DNA of 8,206 nt from Gemmataceae bacterium (GCA_020847555.1 JADLBT010000487.1:1-8206), one strand, 5' to 3'; shown: positions 1-6,880, numbered from the stretch's first letter. Numbers and translations are program-made. The notes: generated from the letters alone by a model not told the origin.

Positions 1-20
1 CCCGTGGGCTTTCCTGTCAT

Positions 21-69
21 CACTAACCACTAACCACTAACCACTAACCACTAACCACTAACCACTACT
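21..69. repeat. Heptamer tandem array, (CACTAAC)6 plus a degenerate seventh unit
   Basis: Six perfect consecutive copies of CACTAAC occupy 21-62 and are followed by CACTACT at 63-69. On the minus strand, which is the transcribed strand of the adjacent gene, the unit reads GTTAGTG and gives six GG pairs spaced by TTAGT. The last, degenerate unit contains the TAG stop codon (65-67) of the methyltransferase gene, so the array is its immediate 3' flank. Because seven is not a multiple of three, stop codons occur in all three frames of both strands within 21 bases. The 20 bases before the array (1-20) show no recognisable feature. Function is unknown. Heptamer arrays are known as dispersed repeats in some bacteria, such as cyanobacteria. 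Confidence 0.95.
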
Positions 70-898
70 TCTTCTCCCCGACCACCCACAGCAGCAGCGT
101 GTACTCGCCGCCAGTCTTGCCGGTGACGCGGATCGTCTTCGCTGGCGTCCACAGGTCGCCCATCGTGAAGCGGTGCGACACGACGCGCGCGCCGGGCTTG
201 AGCGATTTCTGCAGGATCGGCGCCAGGCGCTTGTTGATGTCCTCGCCCATGTACAGCAGAACAACCGTCGCGTCCGACAGGTCGTCGATCTTGAGCACGT
301 CGCCCTTGCGGAACTCGACCTTGTCCTGCACCCCGGCCTTGACCGCGTTCTCCTTCGACTCCTTGACGCGCTCGGGGTCGATATCCACGCCGACGCCGCG
401 CCTGGCGCCGAAGTCCTTCACCGCCTTGATCACCATCCGGCCGTCGCCGCAGCCGAGGTCGTAAACGATGTCCTTCCTGGTGACCTTGCCAAGCTTGCAC
501 ATCTCCCCGACGATGTCGTCCGGCGTCGGGACATAGCGGACGACGATGTCGTCCTTGAACTCCTTGTTGGCCACGCGCAGGTCAACGGTGATCGCGCCGG
601 GGCCGGCCTTGACTGTCCTCTTGCGGGTGATCGTGGTGTAGTTGTTCGGGTAGAACGTCACCGACACCAGATACGCATCCTTGCCCTTCTTGAGGTCCGG
701 TGCCGGGATGGAGCGCTCGGTCCCCTCGCCGCCGGCGGCTTCTCTCCCGTCCACCGCCACCTTGGCCGGTTTGTCGGGACTCTCGGGGATAAGGATCTTG
801 AGCCTGGTGGTCTTCTGGGCCTCGGCCGGCTGGCACATCACCACCAGCACGGCGGCGCCGAGGAAGAGCCCCGCCGCCCCCACACGACTGTACTTCAT
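65..898 (-). CDS. Exported TIGR03000-like domain fused to class I SAM-dependent methyltransferase
   Basis: The protein has 277 residues. Residues 1-27 look like a Sec signal peptide: basic start MKYSR, hydrophobic stretch 8-21, and an AEA/Q cleavage motif at 25-28. Cys22 is preceded by VVM, a poor lipobox. Residues 32-108 resemble the planctomycete TIGR03000 domain: a small beta-rich segment with a VAVDG turn near 47-51, a central KKGKDAYLVSVTF strand and a TVKAGPGAITVDL end. Residues 116-277 form a Rossmann methyltransferase with motif I YDLGCGDGR (146-154), the acidic ribose-binding strand GVDIDP (170-175), KGDVLK (198-203) and the strand ATVVLLYM (210-217). The lead-in YVPTPDDIV (122-130) recalls the FAM173/ATPSCKMT-like bacterial methyltransferases. 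The ATG at 898 has GGAGG seven bases upstream. The gene appears monocistronic, 177 bp after the permease gene. The methyl acceptor is unknown. An exported SAM enzyme is odd because SAM is cytoplasmic, so the signal may instead anchor the protein or the catalytic role may differ. Confidence 0.88.
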   Translation of the reverse strand: MKYSRVGAAGLFLGAAVLVVMCQPAEAQKTTRLKILIPESPDKPAKVAVDGREAAGGEGTERSIPAPDLKKGKDAYLVSVTFYPNNYTTITRKRTVKAGPGAITVDLRVANKEFKDDIVVRYVPTPDDIVGEMCKLGKVTRKDIVYDLGCGDGRMVIKAVKDFGARRGVGVDIDPERVKESKENAVKAGVQDKVEFRKGDVLKIDDLSDATVVLLYMGEDINKRLAPILQKSLKPGARVVSHRFTMGDLWTPAKTIRVTGKTGGEYTLLLWVVGEKK

Positions 899-905
899 GA
901 ACGGA

Positions 906-910
906 CCTCC
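906..910 (-). promoter_or_regulatory. Ribosome binding site of the methyltransferase gene
   Basis: The minus strand reads GGAGG here, followed by a seven-base spacer and ATG at 898. This supports the start that includes the signal peptide. Confidence 0.75.
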
Positions 911-1005
911 GATGCAACGAATCAGGGTGTTAGCCCTTCATGTCAGAAGCGGTACGATTACCTGACCATGAACGGCGGCCAGGCGCCTCTGCGTTCCGTT
1001 GTCAT

Positions 1006-1064
1006 AAAAAGTCCGCCGCCCGCGGTCCAGTCCCGTGAGGGGGCAACCTCTCCTCCGGACCGCG
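1006..1064 (-). terminator. Terminator-like hairpin with T-run after the permease gene
   Basis: Just downstream of the permease stop, 1057-1064 (ggaccgcg) pairs with 1021-1028 (cgcggtcc) in an 8-bp stem. A small inner stem (gagg 1037-1040 with cctc 1047-1050) lies in its loop. On the minus strand five T residues follow at 1010-1006, ten bases after the outer stem. An alternative 5-bp pairing, cggac 1056-1060 with gtccg 1011-1015, would place the stem directly against the T-run. Either fold could work as an intrinsic terminator ending the ABC operon. The T-run is short and the outer loop is long, so this is only moderately supported. Confidence 0.4.
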
Positions 1065-1075
1065 ATCGCCAATCC

Positions 1076-4000
1076 TCACTCGCGCCGCAGCGCCGGCAGC
1101 AGCGGCGCGCGCAGAGTCGCCGCCAGCGCCGCCGCCCCCGCCGCCAGGCCAACCACCGTCACCAGGGCGAACACGCCCAGCAACTCGCCCACATGGACCG
1201 CCCCCGCCCCGCCGAGCAGCTGCGGCAGGACGGACCAGAACGCGGCCGCCACCCCAAGCAGCGCCCCAAGGATGAGCAGGTAGCCATTCTCCGCCAGCAC
1301 CAGCCAGCCCAGCGCCGCGCGCCGATACCCCAGTGCCCGGAATAGAGCCAGCTCCCCGCGCCGCTCCCACACGCTCCGCAGCAGCACCACCGCCAGCCCC
1401 AGCGCCCCGAGCAGCAGCCCCAGCCCGCCGAGCGCCTGGAACGTCGCCAGGTATGTGTTCTCCACCGCCAGCACCGCTTCGAGCCGCGCGACCGCTGGCG
1501 TCACCGCCACTCCATGCCCGGCGAGCGCCTTCTCCACTGCGGCCCGTGCCGCCTCGGTCTGCCCCGCCGGGGGGTCGATCAGGAAGAAGGCGTAACCCTC
1601 CTGCCGTGGATACGTGGCCAGGAAATTCTCCTCGGACATCAGCAACTCGCTCGGGAAGATGCTGTCCTTGAGCAGTCCGACCACGCGCAGCTTCACCGGC
1701 CGGCCGCGCGCGTCGGGGACGCTGATCTCGCCCCCCAGGTTGCTGCCGAGCATCCAGACGACCGTGTTCGCCTCGCCGAGGACCGGGATCGCGCCGTCCG
1801 TCCGCTGGCCCCGGAGGAGCAGCCACGGGTTGCGCCGCTCCTCGTCCGTGCGGGCCTCCGTCCCGGCGAACTGGAACCCGCCGCGCTCGATCAGGGAGGA
1901 GGGCACGCCGAGGAGGCGCGGCCGGCGCGGCTGGTAGAGATTCAGACAGCTCGCATCGTCGCCGGCCCGCAGCCGCAGCGGGACGAAACGCACATCGCGC
2001 AGGGCCGCCGCGGTTGGCGGCGAGAGGTTCAGATCGGCCCGGCCCCGGTCGCTGTTGAGATCCTGGTAGACCGGCACCTCGACCTCGGCGAGCAGGGGGA
2101 AGCCGCCGCTGCCGCCGGCGCGCGTGAGGAAGTCGGCCCCCGGCTCGCGGTGGAACACCTGCACCGCCACGACGAGGAACGTTGCGGCGGCGAGCAGACC
2201 GACCGTCAGCAGGCTGCGCACCGGGTGCCGCGAGGCGTTCCGCATGGCGAGCCGGGCCAGCGCCGGGGCGCCACTGCCGTGGACCACCTCGCGTCGGTCG
2301 CGCCGCATCCACCCCCAGAACAGCGCCAGCCCGGCGGCCAGCAGCAGCGCGCCGCTGCCGAAGAAGCTCCCCGCCTGCGCCTCGTGGTCGCGCACCTGCG
2401 TCCCGATGACGAGGCAAATCACCGTTCCGACGAGCCCAACGCCCGCCACCCATCGGCTCCAGCGCCGCGGTCCGGCCGCAACCACCGCGGCTCCCTCGGC
2501 CGTTTCGCCCAGCAGCAGCGCGCGCGGGGCCACGCGGGCGAGGGTGCGCGTCGCCCAAACGATGGTAAGCAGGCTCACCGCCACTGCCCCCACATAGCCG
2601 TACAGGAGGCTGAGCGGGCCGACGTGCAGACGCAGGAACGAGCGGTCGAGCCCACCCGGCCAGCGCGCCGCGAGGAACTCGAGCATCAGCCAGGCGTACA
2701 ACACCGCCCCCGCCAGCCCGACCAGCCCGCCGAGCGCCGCCAGCACGCCGCCTTCCGTGAGGAACAACCCTCGCACCGTTCCGCGGCGAAAGCCCGCCGC
2801 CAGGAGCAGGCCGACCTCGCGCGCCCGCCGGTCGATGTTGAGCCGGAACAGCAGCCCGACCAGCAGCAGCGCCGCCAGGATCAGGAAACAGCTGAAACCG
2901 AGGAACAGCCCGCCGAAGTCGATGCCGCCGGCACTCGCCTCCAGCCGCTGCCGGCGCACGTCCTCGAACACGAAGCCACCCTGCGCCGGCCGCAGGTTCG
3001 CGAGGATCTGCTCGGCGGCGACCTGCGCCGGGTCGTCGCCCGCTGGCGGGACGAGGCGGATGGACGTCACGTCGCCGAACCGGCCGCCCCAGAGCTTTTG
3101 TCCCGTTTTGAGAGTGACATACGCCTTCGGGGTGGCGCGGTGCTCGGCCCAGTAGCGGTTGTCGGCCGGCTGGAGGCGGGCGCGGTCGAACGGAAACGGC
3201 GCCTCCCACTCGTCCAGCGTCAGCCGGTCGGTGATGCCGGGCACCTGCGGCGTGAGGTTGCGGTCGCGGAACCGCCCCTCCAGCGGCGCCGTCCCCGCCA
3301 GTCGCAGCACGACCGTTTGCTGTCGGAGCTGCCCCTCCTCGCCGGGACGGAAGTACGTCAGTGCCAGCGGGTCGCCCGGCGCCACCTCGCGCAGCCCGCG
3401 CACCACGAACGGGCCGGTCGGCCGCAGTCCCTTCGAGGACGGCTTCTCTCCAACATGGTCGGTGAAGGGCGAGCCGTCCCAGCGGACGAGCAGGATCTCG
3501 TCGTCGCGCAGCCGGTCGAGTCCCTTCGGCAGGAACGGCCCCAGCGGCGGCGGGCGCGTCGGATCGAGGGCAGCGACGACGGAGTACGGCGCCTGCACCG
3601 GGCCGTAGGCGGCCGCCAGCACGGGCGCGAGCGGCACCGGCCCCGCCAGCGGAGCGAGTGTGCCGGCGGCGGCGAGAGCGTGCTGCCGCACCGTCCCCAG
3701 GTTCGTGAACATGTAGACGAGCGTCGGCGCGGCGGTCAGGTTCGCCTTCTCGACAGCTGCCTGTGCGGCTGGCTCGACGAAGATTTGCCGGCTCTCCAGG
3801 CTGAGGTAGCCCGGGGCCGGACCGCCGAACCGCCGCGGGGTGCGCACCTCCAGACCCCAATCGTCCAGCGTGAGCAGCCGGCCGAGCTTCGCCTCCAGAG
3901 ACTCTTTCGTTCCACCCTCGACGAGCAGGGCGTTGACCGGCAGCGGCGGCAGGCTGCGCGCCCGGTCCTCCTGGCTGCGCAGTTCTTCCTGCAGCACCGG

Positions 4001-4648
4001 CAGCGGAACGAAGGCATTACGCGGCAGGGTCGGGCTCGGGTTGAGGCTGAACGCGCTGCCGAGATGGTCGTCCGGCAGTACCTCCGCGACCTTGAGTTCC
4101 AGCGTCGTCAGCACTGCCTCGGCCCCGCGCTTGCCGAGGAAGCTCTCGCGCGGGGCGGCGCTCACCTTCTCCAGCTGGAACGCGACCGTCTCGCCCCTCG
4201 CGACCTTCAGATCCCGGGCGAGGGCGGCGCCGAGTACCACGCCGCGCTGGCGCAGGTCGATCGGCTGCGGCGGGCGCCAGAACTTCGCCCCCACCGGGAC
4301 CGGCGTGTTGTGCCAGAAGCGCTCATCGACGCCGAGGAGCACGACCTTGTTGACGCGGTGCGAGCCGTCGCCGCGTGCCGCCGCGGCCTGCAGGAGGAGG
4401 GCCGGCGCGACGTGCGTGCCGCCGACCCCGGCGGCGAGATCCGCGCGGAAGAAGCGACCGGCGATCAGCGCGTTATCGACCCACCCGAGCCGTCGCAGAG
4501 TCAGGTCGCGCAGGCTGCCGCGCAGCGAATCGCCGACGAGCAGCGCGCCGGTCAGGACCGCCGTCCCGACCACGACGCCGAGCAGGACCGCGAAGTTGCC
4601 CCGGCAGTGGAAGACGAGGTTGCGCAGCAGCAGCCGGGCGAACGTCAT
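1076..4648 (-). CDS. Very large two-module FtsX-family ABC transporter permease (MacB/LolC/YbbP type)
   Basis: The 1190-residue membrane protein is partner to the ATPase encoded just upstream. Approximate layout: TM1 at 18-38; a very large extracytoplasmic domain to about 578; an FtsX bundle of three TMs (580-602, 632-653, 679-698); two linker TMs (731-748, 760-781); a second module opening with TM7 (809-830); a second ectodomain of about 230 residues; and a final FtsX bundle (1068-1090, 1110-1140, 1156-1180). That makes ten TMs in two repeated halves. The coupling helix ERRGELALFRALG near 1095-1107 is the family hallmark, and RRAREVGLLLAAG near 606-618 is its counterpart in the first half. 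The start is fixed by ATGA overlap with the ATPase stop and GGAGG ten bases upstream. It resembles predicted permeases of the YbbP class, usually about 800 residues, but is much larger. By family it should drive mechanotransmission or lipid/lipoprotein handling at the envelope, not import. Substrate is unknown, and no periplasmic adaptor gene is visible. Confidence 0.9.
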   Translation of the reverse strand: MTFARLLLRNLVFHCRGNFAVLLGVVVGTAVLTGALLVGDSLRGSLRDLTLRRLGWVDNALIAGRFFRADLAAGVGGTHVAPALLLQAAAARGDGSHRVNKVVLLGVDERFWHNTPVPVGAKFWRPPQPIDLRQRGVVLGAALARDLKVARGETVAFQLEKVSAAPRESFLGKRGAEAVLTTLELKVAEVLPDDHLGSAFSLNPSPTLPRNAFVPLPVLQEELRSQEDRARSLPPLPVNALLVEGGTKESLEAKLGRLLTLDDWGLEVRTPRRFGGPAPGYLSLESRQIFVEPAAQAAVEKANLTAAPTLVYMFTNLGTVRQHALAAAGTLAPLAGPVPLAPVLAAAYGPVQAPYSVVAALDPTRPPPLGPFLPKGLDRLRDDEILLVRWDGSPFTDHVGEKPSSKGLRPTGPFVVRGLREVAPGDPLALTYFRPGEEGQLRQQTVVLRLAGTAPLEGRFRDRNLTPQVPGITDRLTLDEWEAPFPFDRARLQPADNRYWAEHRATPKAYVTLKTGQKLWGGRFGDVTSIRLVPPAGDDPAQVAAEQILANLRPAQGGFVFEDVRRQRLEASAGGIDFGGLFLGFSCFLILAALLLVGLLFRLNIDRRAREVGLLLAAGFRRGTVRGLFLTEGGVLAALGGLVGLAGAVLYAWLMLEFLAARWPGGLDRSFLRLHVGPLSLLYGYVGAVAVSLLTIVWATRTLARVAPRALLLGETAEGAAVVAAGPRRWSRWVAGVGLVGTVICLVIGTQVRDHEAQAGSFFGSGALLLAAGLALFWGWMRRDRREVVHGSGAPALARLAMRNASRHPVRSLLTVGLLAAATFLVVAVQVFHREPGADFLTRAGGSGGFPLLAEVEVPVYQDLNSDRGRADLNLSPPTAAALRDVRFVPLRLRAGDDASCLNLYQPRRPRLLGVPSSLIERGGFQFAGTEARTDEERRNPWLLLRGQRTDGAIPVLGEANTVVWMLGSNLGGEISVPDARGRPVKLRVVGLLKDSIFPSELLMSEENFLATYPRQEGYAFFLIDPPAGQTEAARAAVEKALAGHGVAVTPAVARLEAVLAVENTYLATFQALGGLGLLLGALGLAVVLLRSVWERRGELALFRALGYRRAALGWLVLAENGYLLILGALLGVAAAFWSVLPQLLGGAGAVHVGELLGVFALVTVVGLAAGAAALAATLRAPLLPALRRE

Positions 4649-5325
4649 GGCGTCACGCCCTCCAGCGGGGCGAGCGTGCCGTCGAGCATCTCGGCCCGGC
4701 GCGGGAACCGGCGCGCCAGATCGGCGCTGTGCGTCACCACGATCAGGACGTTCCGCTCCTGCCGGTGCAGGTCCAGCAGCAGTTCGGCCACGCGCTCGGC
4801 CGTGTGCCGGTCGAGGTTCCCGGTCGGCTCGTCGGCGAGGAGCAGTTGCGGTCTGCGGACGAGAGCGCGGGCGATCGCGACGCGCTGTCGCTCGCCGCCG
4901 GACAGCTCGGCCGGCCGGTGATCGAGTCGGTCCGCCAGCCCGACCCGGCCGAGCAGCTCGCGCGCCCATGCCTCCGCTCCGGCCTCGCGAACGACGAGCG
5001 TCGGGATGAGGACGTTCTCCAGCACCGAGCACTGCGGCAGCAGGTGGTGGTCCTGGAAGACGAACCCGATGTGCCGGTTGCGGAAGTCGGCGAGCCCCTT
5101 CTCGGGCAGGGCGAACGGGTCGTGGCCGGCGAGGCGGACGGTGCCGGACGTCGGCCGGTCGAGCGTGCCGAGGATGTACAGCAGCGTGCTCTTGCCCGAC
5201 CCGGACGGCCCCATGACGGCGAGCGCCTCGCCCGCTTCGAGGGTGAAGGTAACGTCGCGGAGGATGTTGAGCGGCCCGCTGCGGGCGGGGTAGTCTTTCC
5301 GCAGGTTGGTGGCCTGGAGGGTCAT
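4645..5325 (-). CDS. ABC transporter ATPase, LolD/MacB/YbbA family
   Basis: This 226-residue nucleotide-binding subunit hydrolyses ATP on the cytoplasmic face to power the large permease encoded next. All motifs are intact: Walker A GPSGSGKST (39-47), Q-loop Gln91 in VFQDHHLLP, signature LSGGERQRVAIARAL (141-155), Walker B LLLADEP with Glu166, D-loop GNLD (169-172) and switch His199 in VVTHS. The DEPTGNLD stretch and FQDHHLLP are typical of the LolD/FtsE/MacB group, and the length is standard for a stand-alone subunit. The stop codon overlaps the permease start (ATGA), indicating translational coupling and a two-gene operon. The ATG at 5325 begins at the normal family position (MTLQATNLRKDY), but no clear Shine-Dalgarno precedes it. 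The gap upstream contains strong hairpins, so an operon promoter there is not obvious. Confidence 0.95.
   Translation of the reverse strand: MTLQATNLRKDYPARSGPLNILRDVTFTLEAGEALAVMGPSGSGKSTLLYILGTLDRPTSGTVRLAGHDPFALPEKGLADFRNRHIGFVFQDHHLLPQCSVLENVLIPTLVVREAGAEAWARELLGRVGLADRLDHRPAELSGGERQRVAIARALVRRPQLLLADEPTGNLDRHTAERVAELLLDLHRQERNVLIVVTHSADLARRFPRRAEMLDGTLAPLEGVTP
4659..4663 (-). promoter_or_regulatory. Ribosome binding site of the permease gene, inside the ATPase gene
   Basis: The minus strand reads GGAGG with a ten-base spacer to the ATG at 4648. It supports this internal start, although the permease frame stays open upstream through the ATPase gene to about 5497. Confidence 0.65.
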
Positions 5326-5379
5326 CGCGGCGGGTGCAACGCGGGGGCGGGTGGTTGAGGGACAAAACCGACGGACGCC

Positions 5380-5396
5380 GACGCGCCGGAAGCGTC
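5380..5396. repeat. Small hairpin, 5-bp stem, in the helicase-ATPase gap
   Basis: GACGC (5380-5384) and GCGTC (5392-5396) flank a seven-base loop. The minus strand of this stretch reads TGACGCTTCCGGCGCGTC. It lies 33 bases before the large inverted repeat in the same gap and may be part of the same non-coding element. From memory, phrases close to GCTGACGCTTCCGGC recur in planctomycete genomes, but this could not be checked here. Confidence 0.4.
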
Positions 5397-5429
5397 AGCG
5401 ACGGGCGCCTGGCACGGTTCTCCAACGGG

Positions 5430-5520
5430 TTGCGCACGGGCCAGGCGAGCGGGAGGCGTGCGTCCCCTGTTCGATCGCGGGGGAACAGGGGACGCACGCC
5501 TCTCGCTCGCCTGTGCGCAA
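5430..5520. repeat. Large near-perfect inverted repeat (hairpin about 90 bp)
   Basis: The left arm 5430-5472 (43 bases) and right arm 5483-5520 (38 bases) are complementary. Their inner 18 bases (GGCGTGCGTCCCCTGTTC and its complement) match perfectly, one mismatch follows, then more pairs, and four extra bases plus one mismatch in the left arm. The loop is ten bases (5473-5482). Weaker complementarity seems to continue outward (cggtt around 5416-5420 against aaccg near 5531-5535), reaching almost to the helicase stop codon. No T-run follows on the minus strand, so it is not a classic intrinsic terminator. Candidate explanations are a REPIN-like or MITE-like dispersed element, a processed hairpin RNA, or a transcript-stabilising 3' structure of the helicase gene. 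Confidence 0.85.
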
Positions 5521-5537
5521 CGCGCCTGCAAACCGCG

Positions 5538-6785
5538 TTAGAGCCGATTGCTGTACCGCTTCGTCTTCTGGCCGAAGACGGGGGCGTAAGGTTTGGGCGC
5601 CTCCGGCTGGGCGGACTTCGGCGGCCGCGGCGGGACCGCCTGGAACCCCTCGACTCGGTCCTCGGTCAACTGCTTGTTGATCAGCATTTCGATCTCGGTC
5701 AGCTCCTCGCCCTGCTCCGGGGTGACGAAGGCGATGGCGATGCCGTCCTTGCCCATCCGGCCGGTGCGGCCGACCCGGTGGACGTAGTTCTCGATGTCGT
5801 GCGGCAGATCGTAGTTGATGATGTGCGAGATGCCCATCACGTCGATGCCGCGGCCGACCACGTCGGTCGCCACGAGGTAGACGATCTCGCCGTCGCGGAA
5901 CCGCTTCATGATCCGCTCGCGGTGCGGTTGCGGCAGGTCGCCGTGCATCACCGACACCTTCTTGCGCTGCTGACGTAGGTCCAGGTACAGGTTGTGGGCG
6001 GTGCGCTTGCGCTCGCAGAAGATGATGCACTGGCGCGGCCGTTCGCGCTCCATCACCTTCAGGAGCAGGTCGAACTTCTTCTCCGGACTGACGCTGATGT
6101 ACGACTGCTGAATGTTCTCGACCGTCAGTTGCTCGGGCGACAGGTTGATGTGGACGGGGTCGCGCATGTAGCGCTGGGCCAGCCGCAGAACTTCGGCCGG
6201 CAGGGTGGCGGACAGCAGGAACGTTTGCCGGTCCTTTGGGCAGCGGCGCAGGATCTTCTCGATGTCGGGCCGGAACCCGATGTCGAGCATGCGGTCCGCC
6301 TCATCCAGGACGACGCACTCCAGCCGGTCGAGCTTCAGGGTGCCGCGCGCCAGGTGGTCGAGAACCCGTCCGGGCGTACCGACGGCGATGGCGAACCCCT
6401 TCTGCATGGCGGTGAGTTGCTCGCGGAAGCGCGTCCCGCCGTAGATCGGCACCACCCGACAGTGCTTGCTCGGAGCGAGGCGGGCGGCCTCCTGGGCGAC
6501 CTGCGCGGCCAGTTCGCGCGTCGGGGTCATGACCAGGAGTTGCGGACCCGGCTCGTTCCGGTCACGCCAGTGCTCGAGGAACGGCAGCAGGAAGGCGGCC
6601 GTCTTGCCGGTGCCGGTCTGTGCCTGACCGATGACATCCTTGCCGGTGAGGGCTTCGGGGATCAGGGCCGCCTGAATCGGGGTGGGCTCGACATAGCCGA
6701 CGCGGTCCAGCGCCGCCAGGGTCGGGGGGGAGAGTGAGAGAGCCTGGAAACCGATTTTCGGTTCCATAAGCGTTGCGGTCGTCAA
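5538..6785 (-). CDS. DEAD-box ATP-dependent RNA helicase
   Basis: The protein has 415 residues from the chosen TTG start and unwinds or remodels RNA duplexes in the cytoplasm (ribosome assembly, mRNA turnover or cold adaptation in this family). All helicase motifs are present: Q motif with Phe13 and PTPIQ (34-38), motif I AQTGTGKT (55-62), Ia PTRELA (88-93), Ib TPGR (137-140), II DEAD (161-164), III SAT (192-194), IV IIFCERK (254-260), V ATDVVGRGID (306-315) and VI HRVGRTGR (336-343). The tail from about 381 is Pro-rich then basic, ending KTKRYSNRL, with no extra RNA-binding fold, as in short RhlE/CshA-type proteins. The start is uncertain. TTG at 6785 has GGAGG five bases upstream; ATG at 6767 gives 409 residues without a Shine-Dalgarno; GTG at 6800 also lacks one. 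An AT-rich stretch upstream may hold its promoter. The subfamily name is not certain. Confidence 0.95.
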   Translation of the reverse strand: MTTATLMEPKIGFQALSLSPPTLAALDRVGYVEPTPIQAALIPEALTGKDVIGQAQTGTGKTAAFLLPFLEHWRDRNEPGPQLLVMTPTRELAAQVAQEAARLAPSKHCRVVPIYGGTRFREQLTAMQKGFAIAVGTPGRVLDHLARGTLKLDRLECVVLDEADRMLDIGFRPDIEKILRRCPKDRQTFLLSATLPAEVLRLAQRYMRDPVHINLSPEQLTVENIQQSYISVSPEKKFDLLLKVMERERPRQCIIFCERKRTAHNLYLDLRQQRKKVSVMHGDLPQPHRERIMKRFRDGEIVYLVATDVVGRGIDVMGISHIINYDLPHDIENYVHRVGRTGRMGKDGIAIAFVTPEQGEELTEIEMLINKQLTEDRVEGFQAVPPRPPKSAQPEAPKPYAPVFGQKTKRYSNRL

Positions 6786-6790
6786 ACAGA

Positions 6791-6795
6791 CCTCC
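6791..6795 (-). promoter_or_regulatory. Likely ribosome binding site of the helicase gene
   Basis: The minus strand reads GGAGG five bases before a TTG at 6785 and 23 bases before the ATG at 6767. Spacing favours the TTG start. In a GC-rich genome GGAGG can occur by chance. Confidence 0.45.
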
Positions 6796-6825
6796 AGCAC
6801 GAACGAGGTAGGAAGCTCACACTGC

Positions 6826-6880
6826 TTCTACAAATACCATTACTGAATTTAATCTAACCCTTTTTCGTACCCGTGTCTAG
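6826..6880 (-). promoter_or_regulatory. AT-rich promoter-like island upstream of the helicase gene
   Basis: This is the only markedly AT-rich patch in the window, with runs such as GAATTTAATCTAA and TTTTT on the plus strand. It lies 40-95 bases upstream of the helicase start, where a promoter and 5' leader are expected. On the minus strand TTAGAT and, 15 bases later, TATTTG could serve as weak -35/-10 elements, but neither matches a consensus well. The remainder of the gap (6881-6980) shows only short, unconvincing pairings and no gene. Confidence 0.35.

Noticed and set aside
21..69. CRISPR array or telomere
   Set aside because: The units are seven bases with no spacers, and the array is internal to bacterial-type gene context; telomere resemblance is only compositional.
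1002..3860. Minus-strand open frame of 952 codons in another frame of the permease gene
   Set aside because: The product is Gly/Arg/Ala-rich with no domains and overlaps the well-supported permease frame; it is a high-GC shadow.
1514..4921. Plus-strand open frame of 1135 codons antisense to the permease and ATPase genes
   Set aside because: Its translation is low-complexity, rich in Arg, Ala, Gln and Glu, with no recognisable domain. It is the mirror of a genuine GC-rich coding frame that has intact transmembrane and FtsX motifs.
4649..5497. Upstream extension of the permease frame through the ATPase gene
   Set aside because: The extension is Arg/Pro-rich nonsense out of frame with a complete ATPase. 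The ATGA overlap and GGAGG support the start at 4648.
5430..5520. CRISPR repeat or intrinsic terminator
   Set aside because: There is only one inverted pair and no spacer-repeat series, and no T-run follows the hairpin on the transcribed strand.
5334..5680. Open frames spanning the large inverted repeat in the helicase-ATPase gap
   Set aside because: Frames on both strands read through the palindrome and yield similar repeat-derived peptides; there is no ribosome site or conserved domain.
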